Of a stretch of DNA of 64,000 nt, positions 54,423 through 64,000 are shown one piece after another. The stretch lies in NCBI RefSeq assembly GCF_019279795.1, contig NC_056743.1, positions 1,779,665,824 through 1,779,729,823 on the forward strand. The letters run 5' to 3'. Source of the stretch: Protopterus annectens. Its lineage: Eukaryota; Chordata; Ceratodontiformes; Protopteridae. The notes under the pieces were generated by a model. It was not told the origin of the DNA, ran no database searches, and saw only the letters and a list, made by a program, of their open reading frames with translations. The position numbers were made by a program, and so were the translations under genes. Position 1 is the stretch's first letter, and each line of letters begins with the position of its first letter.

Positions 54423-55290
54423 ATGAAATGTCAGTTTCCCTCATTTTCTCCTACCAACCTGGTTGACATGGGTCTACTGAGGCAATGTAGCAATTGCCTC
54501 ATGTACACTGACAAACCCCTACTTCTAAAACATTCCTGTACCGTTTGTGAGAGATGCACCTACATTATGAACCTGGAATCACAGCTCTCTCACACAATAG
54601 ACAGCAATACAGAATGGGTTGTCAGCTCAACTACCACAACTCCTACTCATAACACACAGCATACACAGTGACCAACATATGCTGAAGTATTCACAAAAAA
54701 TCTACCTAAACACCAGAGGCCTCCAAAACACATACATACTAAATCAACCATAACACCCAAAACACACAATGCACATGATGACACATGTACAAGTGTGTCG
54801 CCATCAAAGCCCATAAGGCAATGCACATCCACTCCAAATATCTTAGTCATAGGACACTCTATAGTGAGACACCCAGACATCCCCCCTCAACAGGCAGAAC
54901 AAGGAGAAAGTCATGGTCAGCTGTTCTGGTGCCAGGATTCATCAGATTATGCAGGAACTCATGTCTCTCAACAAGTACTGTTATGATTCAGTCATGGTAC
55001 ATGCTGGTGTGAACAATTTGAGACATACCTCCCTGCACTACATGAAGAGAGACATGATTGAGCTGTCTGATTACATGTCACAGGCAGGTATGTCCCAAGC
55101 TTTGAGCAGCATACTACCCTCACCTCGGATAATACCACAATATAAAAATCATTGACTTCAATAATTGACTCAGTTTCTGATGTCATTCTAAGGGGATCCA
55201 GTTTCTGTCAGCCTAGACCTCGATGCTTTGCCAGAGATGATCTTCATCTGTCACCCCTGGACCCCCTCCCCCATAGTGTCTTTGTTTAGG
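54423..55290 (+). pseudogene. CR1-G ORF1: CxxC finger and decayed esterase
   Basis: Met at 54423 gives MKCQFPSFSPTNLVDMGLLR, then CSNC...CERC (finger) and a short helix. A stop (TGA) lies near 54671. The esterase follows in shifted frames: VIGHSIVRHPD (block I, with GDS changed to GHS), SGARIHQIMQ, VMVHAGVNNLRHTSLHYMKR and finally CFARDDLHLSPLD (block V). An upstream ATG at 54342 is in frame but precedes sequence unlike copy F, so 54423 is preferred. Confidence 0.8.
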
Positions 55291-55292
55291 CA

Positions 55293-58130
55293 ATGTCACA
55301 AGGACAAAATTCACAACCTAAAAATGTCATCAAAAACAACTTCAAGGTTATGTTGCTAAACTCTAGGAGCCTTAGCATAAAACTGCACTCACTGAAAGCA
55401 GTCCTCACCTTGGAAGAAACAAACATCTGCACAGCCACAGGCATCTGTTTCAAGGCTGTGGAGAGCACCCCAGCCATACCAGGTTACACCTCTTACCACA
55501 TGTTCAGACCAAAAATGGAAGTCATGAAAGCTAAAGGAGGTGGTTTATCAATATTCATTAAAGATAAATACACCTTCAGATTGGATAAACAGTATGATTC
55601 CCTGAGGACACTTCAGGTGCAACTAACTGTTGGTAGGACACCTATTCAAAATATTGTGAGCTACAGGATCCCCTCCATGAATCAGGACACCCACTCTGCC
55701 TACTTCGATCTACTGGAATCCATAAAGATATATCCAAACACCAATGTTGTGGGTGATTTTAATTACCCATCAATTGACTGGGTAAATTACTCATGCTCAA
55801 ATTCACTTGCCCAAAGGTTCCTCAAGTTCATAAACTCCAACTCCCTGGGCCAGCTGATGGACAGTCCAACTAGGGGTGTCAACATCCTGGATCTGGTACT
55901 TACCAATATGAAGGACTGCTGTAGCACCCTCACTGTGAGGTCTTCCCTTGTCAGATCTAACCACAAATCAGTCTTATTTGAAGTAACTATCACACCTGCC
56001 CCCCCCCCCCCCAGCAGCAACTGAACTAAAAAAATTTCCAAAGCAGACTATATCCTTCTAAGTGATGGTATAAATAGCTTCATTGCACCCCCACCCCTTC
56101 AGATGGAGCTGGCAGTTATGACCAGTATTTTTACAAACACCTGCATAACTGCATTGACAAAGCTGATATTACTAAAACAAGCTCTTCAAGGAAGATGAAA
56201 CCTGCTTGGTGGACAGCTGCCATTAACAGGCTTTACAATAATAGAAATACATTGTTATCCAAAAGTAAGAGGGAGCATGCCTTTAAACTAGAAATACTCC
56301 CTCCTCAGCTTAAACAAGCAAATAAGACTTCTTGTGAAGTCCTTGAAAGCAAGCTATGAATCCAAATTAGCATACTCAACTAAGGACAGCTATAAGGTGT
56401 TCTTTAGTTACGTCAGTAGCCTAAAAGGTAAGACCCAGATCTGCACCAAATGGTAGTCAATGATAGCACATACACTGAGCCTGTGGACATAGCAAACCTA
56501 TTAGCTGACAGGTTCTGTGAAAATTGCGCTCCCTTTCCCCACCACACATACCCATGACATTTCTTCCACCTCTATCCCACCTTGTATTTCCAGAGAGCAG
56601 GTCATATATGCTCTATCTAAGCCAAAAATACAGCATCTATGGGACCTGATAACATCTCAGGCTGTATCCTAATTGGGCTCCAACAAGAAGTAGCAAAACA
56701 TTTGGGTACTCTTTTCAGTCATAGTCTAAGCACTGGCTTCATCCCAGCTGAATGGAAAATGGCCACCATTATCCCCTTGCATAAAGGTGGTGCTTCCACT
56801 GACCCTGGGAACTATAGACCTATTAGCCTGACTAGCCTTATCTGCAATGCCATAGAGCAAATCATCAAGGACCTTTTCAGCAAAGATATAGGTAGTCTCC
56901 AAAAACTTGACCCTACTCAGTTTGGATTTGTCAGAGGGAAATCATGCCTGTTAAACCTGGTGGACTTCTTTGAGACAGTCAACAGAGCCCTGGATGATGG
57001 GAAAACTGTGCATACAACCTAGCTGGACTTGGCTAAGGCTTTTGACACTATTCCCCACTCAGGCATTATTGACAAACTCACCTAGCTAGGTAGCAACCCT
57101 TATATCATTAGGTGGGGTGCTAACTGGCTCACCAGTAGAACTCACACAGTAAAAATAGGGGAATCCACCTCCAAAGGCAAACCTGCAACCAGTGGAGTTC
57201 CACAGGGATTAGCCCTGGGACCTCTACTGTTTGGAATCTATTTTTCTTAAGTACAAACAAAAACTAAAGATCTGTGGCTAATAAAGTTTGCTGACGACTG
57301 CAAACTGGGAGTGGTCATAAAATCCCCAAACGATGTCAACATCCTACAAGAGGCTTTTACGCAAGCAGATGATTTATGCCAAAGTCACAGCCTTAAAATC
57401 AATGCAAAAACATGTATTATCATCCCTTTCAGTAAGAATGATGTTCTGACTAACTACCACATCAATAGAAACACCCTAAGCATGTAATCAGTGGCAAGAG
57501 ACCTGGGCACACAGGTTGACAGCAACCTTACCTTTGATCACTATGTCTCCTCAGTGGCAAGAAGGGCATTCTATATTGCTCATCTCACAAGTAAAGACAT
57601 TGCTTCCAGAAAAAAAGAAGTTATAACCTTGCTGTACTCTTCCCTCATCAGGCCTATAATTGAGTACAATGCCCCTTTTAGTACATACCCTTCCAAGCAC
57701 CTGCAGCAATTGGAGAGACCACAAAGGTTTCTCACAAGCAGAATTCAAGGTCTTCAGCATCTTTCCTATATGGATCAGATGAAATCACTGTCACTTTACT
57801 CTGTTTCATACAGACTACTCTGATGTGATCTCTGCCTTGTGTATAAGGCAATCTCTGACTCTGCTTTATTGGAAATGCTGTATATCCATGAGTCCAATGG
57901 TTCAAGGGCTACTTGCTCTAAAGACCTTAATCTGGTACATTATATTAATAGAAACTGCTAGCAGGACAGCTTTGTCTCCCAGAGGTACCATATCTGTGGA
58001 ACAGACTCCCAATTCATGTAAAGCAGACCACCTCTTTGGCCCTTTTCAAGTGCGATCTGCACAATTGAATGGGTAACCGTAAATTCACCCCGGGGGTTCC
58101 ACCTGTGTATCTCTTGGACAGGGGCAATAG
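55293..58130 (+). pseudogene. CR1-G ORF2: endonuclease + reverse transcriptase
   Basis: The open frame 55293-56024 covers the endonuclease: VMLLNSRSLSIKLHSLKAVL, TATGICF (TETWF lost), GDFNYPSIDWVNY, then RSNHKSVLFE (SDH changed to SNH). It ends in a C run at 56000-56013. The RT has MGPDNISGCI (56639), GGASTDPGNYRPISLTSL, FGFVRGKSCLLNLVDFFE and FADDCKLGVV (about 57285). Later DLGTQVDSNLTFDHYVSS and RPIIEYNAPF lie at 57491-57680. Stops lie at 57020, 57083 and 57248 and near 57485, with several shifts. The endonuclease active site is altered while the RT Asp pair is kept. Confidence 0.85.
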
Positions 58131-58215
58131 GTGCTGATTGTGCAAACCAGGGCAGAACTTGCCTAGGCTTGTAAGGGCCCTAGAGCAATTAGCCTATTAA
58201 CTTCCTATGATCATA

Positions 58216-58645
58216 TGAAGAACTTACTATATTAATAATGAATTCACAATCTCCATGTGACCTTGTACATTCAACAAGCTTCAAACCAGGTGCCAGAGGA
58301 ATAGCCTTCTATTATGAGCACTGCATTGGAGTTATGTGCATGTCATTTAACAGTACATTAATTCTAATTTCTGCCTTTGTAACCACAGAATAAAGAACTG
58401 ATCTAGGTCTGAAGGACCTGGATTTGCAACTGTAAGAATATGAATTACAGCTGTAGGCCTGGATCCTTTCATCTTACCATGTTCTACTTCACACATAGTT
58501 TCATGTTTAATCAGCAAGTTTCTACAGAATCAGATTCAGGATTTTAGGTTTGATCTCTTTCTATTTTATCTGACTGTTGGTTAGTCAGCTTCCACCCAGT
58601 ACCCTTAGTCCTTAACCACTACCAAAGCTAAACAAGTGCTTCTGG
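58216..58645. other. No gene seen
   Basis: A/T-rich, no motif. Confidence 0.5.
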
Positions 58646-58880
58646 GAAGGCATAACTCTCAACTTCTTAGAGCAAGAAATCTGGACAAAACCCAACTACT
58701 GTGGGAGCATAGGTCCAAAATAAGGGCAATTTTAACTATTGCGCTTATAAACTTAGAACATTTCTATAACTAGCATGCATTTTCTGAAGGGTGTGAAGTC
58801 TGAAACTCAAATGTTTGCCATTATTTTCTGACTTCAGTCCTCAGTGGTTTGCCAGAAAACCAAAGATTTTATCAGGAACA
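58646..58880 (-). mobile_element. Family X element, copy 4
   Basis: The minus strand carries the family landmarks in order: CTGGCAAACCACTGAGGACT, TTGAGTTTCAGACTTCACAC, GGACCTATGCTCCCACAGTA, TTGTCCAGATTTCTTGCTCT and the end GTTGAGAGTTAT. Confidence 0.6.
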
Positions 58881-58949
58881 GACTGAAAACATGAGGCAAC
58901 TATCTGGACATTCTGTAAAAATATGTACAGTTGAGAGTTATGTAGGGAA

Positions 58950-59620
58950 GGTCCATGCCTCTTTTGGATACATATTCCACAAGCTCCATCATGTCTCTCT
59001 TTATATAATCCATAGAGGTACATCCGAAGTCATTTACACCCTTGTGTCATATTTGTACATGTGGTGTAAGAACTTGAGCCTGTATGGTGTGGTGAATCCC
59101 AGCACCTGATGGGCAATTGACAGTAACCCCGTCCTTGCACACCCTGCTGAGTGGGCGCTGCAGTGTGTCTCACAATGGAGTCACCTATGACTAATATTTT
59201 GGATTGTGTGGATTTTGCCTTACGAGTTTTTGAATTGAGACACTGATGTCATTTCAAGGGAGATGTTGACTGTGTTATGCGTGTGCAAGGTTGCTGAAAG
59301 TACTGTTTCTTTTGATATATGTAAGAGGTTTTTGTGGTTCAGGTAGGCTACCTTTAAGAGCCCCAGCATATAGAGGTTGATGTGTTTGGCCTGACCTGTG
59401 TCTGATAGGTTTGGTGTGGTGTTGTATGGTACTGACAACATACTTGTTATTTGCAATGTTTTCATGTGAGAGTTTTGCCTCCAATAGTATTAAATAACTG
59501 CATCTCTCACAGATTGTGCCAATTTAAGTAGTACATGGTTGTCAGTAAACATGAGACAATTGCTAAATTGTCTCCAAATGCCCATTTCAACCAAACTGGC
59601 TACAGAGATGGTTTATTCAG
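58950..59620 (-). pseudogene. CR1 ORF1 fragment (copy H, G-like)
   Basis: Minus-strand text reads MGIWRQFSNCLMFTDNHVLL near 59585 (finger region, first Cys lost), an open stretch MKTLQITSMLSVPYNTTPNL (59465 on), then ILVIGDSIVRH around 59190 and YKYDT..MTSDVPLWII near 59050. It ends before esterase block V. It is closer to copy G than to F. Confidence 0.7.
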
Positions 59621-61931
<2,311 letters not shown>

Positions 61932-62290
61932 CCATATATATATATACATATATATGTATGTATAGTTTACTATCATAATGTCAAGGTTTGCAAGTTGATA
62001 CTATCATATTTCCAACTTGCAATCTCGATGTTTAGAGTGTGAAACATGTTAAAATGTTGAAAGTAACCCTTTGTGTGACTTTTCTGAAAAAAATCCACTT
62101 CCATGAAGTATACCCCTACCACATTCCCCTTTACTTTTCATGCAGTCATGATGTAGGCAGATAAGATGTGGACACCCTGTAACTGTGCACACCCTTGATT
62201 CACTGTCTATGTTGATGCTAACCATATCTCACAACTGTATACAGTTCTGCAGAATGTCCAGGATATTGCATTTAAGTTGTAGTCTGTTGA
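61932..62290. other. No gene; short TA array at 61932-61954
   Basis: Text such as GAAACATGTTAAAATGTTGA near 62041 recalls the ends of the 17000 foldback element (ACATGTTAAAATATCGAAAA), but the match is short. Confidence 0.4.
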
Positions 62291-62447
62291 TAGGTTCATA
62301 GGTTCATAGGTGTGTACTAGCCTAATGGCACTGGAGCCTTTACAAGCCTAGCCCATAGAAGTGGCCTGGCATCATGCTGCCTGATGTTAGTTCCCAGTGC
62401 CTCTATCAAGTACAGCCACTGGAGAGATCCCCAGGGTGAACTTACTA
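62291..62447 (-). mobile_element. CR1-type LINE, copy I (3' tail only)
   Basis: GGTTCATAGGTTCATAGG at the 3' end, then CAAGCCTAGCCC and GAGATCCCCAGGGTGAA, as in the 3' ends of A, C and F. It ends abruptly at 62447. Confidence 0.85.
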
Positions 62448-62700
62448 TATAACTTGTGATTTTCTAGCAAATTACTGTGCTGTTCTGAGGACTCCAATCA
62501 ATAAATAACGATATACATTTGTGTTTCAGACCTCCTATATATCAAACAAATGCATGCTAATACAACTGCTGTTACTCTGACAGCTATCTAACTTTAGAAA
62601 AGACAATAATTAAAATCAGCTCATATGTTTATGCCTTGTCCCCCCCAGTCTGTGAGACTTTCTCCAGATTATTTGCACTAAAACATAAAGAGGGCTGATG
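62448..62700 (+). mobile_element. Family X element, copy 5
   Basis: CTTGTGATTTTCTAGCAAAT, GTGTTTCAGACCTCC, GCATGCTAATACAACTG and ACTTTCTCCAGATTATTTGC follow the family order. The 5' part is missing at the CR1-I junction. Confidence 0.55.
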
Positions 62701-63550
62701 ATAAAGCTCACATACACACTTGCACATACGTTCTCCCATACACTTGCCAACCTATAAGGTTTATCACTACATATATCCAAACATAGCACAGTAGGTGCCG
62801 GTAATATTTGCTATACTGCCTTTTACAAGTTTGTACAGTGTGTATTAAACTGTCCTTAAGCACGCTCATACTACTTTACATTGGGCATATTGCATTAGTT
62901 CTACATGTCATTACAATACATTTATATTCCTGGTGTATAAAGTCGGCAGTAAAACTATGCAACACTTTTATTTATTTATGGTGTCTCTGCTACTCTGAAG
63001 TATTTCATTGATGCCTACTAAGTAATCCATTCAGATAGCAGTTCAACTTTAAATTACACTGGAAATGCCAACATCAACATCATTTACTTGAGCTGGTGCA
63101 AGCTAAGCATTGGTGAGAATGCAATGGCTGACTGCATTGGATCAAATGGTGTTATGCAATCGGACATCTTTCATCGATATTTTAACCATCTACTAAAGGT
63201 TTTTCTGCATTCCAAATACCGAACATGTTAGTTTCAAACAAGGCATGTTCAACATACCGATAGTAAACCTAAACAAAAAAAAAATTCTAAGATTGTTTCC
63301 CCCTTTTCCTGTAATGAGTCTAGTCCAGATACAGATTTGCTGTATCCAGGACTGTTTGTAAGCTCCTGAGCCCCACAAGCCTTTCTGTGTTGGAGGGAAG
63401 CCTTCTAGCTTATCAGTGGGAGTGGTAAGCACTAGGTAGCCTATGTACCACAAGAGGAGTGGCTCCAGCCCCAGAAATTGTAGTTTATTGGCCGTTTGGA
63501 AAGTTTTTCCATCTTTCTCAACTTTCTGGTTCAGAAAAGATAGAACAAAC
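62701..63550. other. No gene seen
   Basis: Short frames without motifs. A minus-strand frame at 63193-63552 (119 codons) has LEPLLLWYIGYLVLTTPTDK, loosely LINE-like, but too weak to call. Confidence 0.45.
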
Positions 63551-64000
63551 AAAAAAGGAGGTGGAGTAGCCCTTCTATACCTATCCTCCTTAACAGTTAC
63601 CCCTTACAACATACCAACTCCCCAATTCAATAATGCAGAACTACTCTTGTCTCTGCTTCAAGTAAATAAACACAAACACATATGCATAGCCTCCCTCTAC
63701 ATCCCCCCAGGCAACAATATTTCTACACTAGAAGATATCCTCTCCTGGCTTTCCAATAACATTAACAATGAAACTATACTTATGGGTGACATGAAAATTA
63801 ATTGGTCTGCAATACAGTCTCCCACAAATCCACTTAACATTAATCTTTACAACTTTTCTCAACTGATCAACTCCGTAACTCGGCCCTCAAAAAACCCCAC
63901 CAGTGATAGTATCCTAGACTGGATATTAGTCTCCCACCCTCATTACTTCTCACATAGTGGCACCCTGCCTGATTCCCTTAGTGACCACTTGCCCACATTC
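63551..64000 (+). CDS. L2-type LINE endonuclease (partial, runs off the window)
   Basis: 150 uninterrupted codons to the window edge. This is the second half of an APE-type endonuclease: KKGGGVALLYLSSLTV, ICIASLYIPPGN, ILMGDMKINW, LDWILVSHPHYFSHSG and LSDHLPTF. L2-type ORF2 nucleases share the KGGGVA...YRPP...GDFNINW...LDLI.TN...SDH pattern. The catalytic D and H of SDH are kept, but GDFN has become GDMK, losing the catalytic Asn. The N-terminal TETWL part is absent, so the copy starts inside the domain. RT would follow outside the window. Confidence 0.75.

Larger units (their letters stand above)
53336..58215 (+). mobile_element. CR1-type LINE, copy G (divergent subfamily)
   Basis: 5' UTR monomers, ORF1 (54423-55290), ORF2 (55293-58130) and a short 3' UTR ending near CTATTAACTTCCTATGATCA (58190-58215), a decayed octamer end. 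The protein sequences clearly align with F and E but differ at many positions, so this is a separate lineage. Confidence 0.85.

Overview
The window looks like intergenic DNA from a large-genome, non-mammalian vertebrate. Lungfish, coelacanth, amphibian or cartilaginous fish would all fit; the sequence alone does not decide. The DNA is AT-rich, full of TA/GT/CT microsatellites, and carries almost no coding sequence outside transposable elements. The mix is CR1, L2, L1 and RTE-like LINEs, a Penelope-like element (PLE), a Gmr1-like Ty3/Gypsy element, tRNA-derived SINEs, a Myb/SANT gene of the kind carried by Harbinger transposons, and short foldback or terminal-inverted-repeat elements. No rRNA gene, true tRNA gene, CRISPR array or convincing host protein gene was found.

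The dominant family is a CR1-type LINE, with nine copies or fragments (A to I). Its 3' end is a short array of the octamer ATGAACCT. ORF1 carries a CxxC...CxxC finger and an SGNH esterase domain; ORF2 carries an APE endonuclease and a reverse transcriptase. Copies: A (967-4555, minus), B (4975-7815, plus, very decayed), C (18863-19651, minus), D (26386-29340, minus, split by insertions), E (32413-35162, plus), F (49282-53200, minus, nearly full length), G (53336-58215, plus, divergent subfamily with tandem 5' UTR monomers), H (58950-59620, minus, ORF1 only), I (62291-62447, minus, 3' tail only). F and G lie head to head.

Layout. 1-8.0 kb: L2 tail, CR1-A and CR1-B set in TA arrays. 8-16 kb: gene-poor DNA with SINEs, a three-exon Myb/SANT gene on the minus strand (10530-12547, one frameshift) and an ORF-less L2-like element (about 13066-15953). 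16-18 kb: CRE palindrome, hairpins and a 304-bp near-perfect foldback element. 18-24 kb: L2 and CR1 fragments, SINEs and a small element (family X) ending in TA-CCTCTCAAC...GTTGAGAGG-TA. 26-29 kb: CR1-D. 31.4-35.7 kb: an L1 5' part whose ORF1 is split by CR1-E, then a small L1 insertion with 12-bp target-site duplications. 38.4-43.2 kb: a Gmr1-like Gypsy element with the order gag-PR-INT-RT-RNaseH. 43.2-46.0 kb: a PLE with an inverted 5' half. 46.0-48.8 kb: RTE-like endonuclease and L1 3' fragments. 49-59.6 kb: CR1-F, G and H. 61-64 kb: a large TA/TG array, an unknown C-rich insert, and an L2 endonuclease running off the window end.

Nearly all coding regions carry stops or frameshifts, so the window records successive, nested insertions. 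Coordinates of element ends are by-eye estimates, usually good to within about 10-50 bases.
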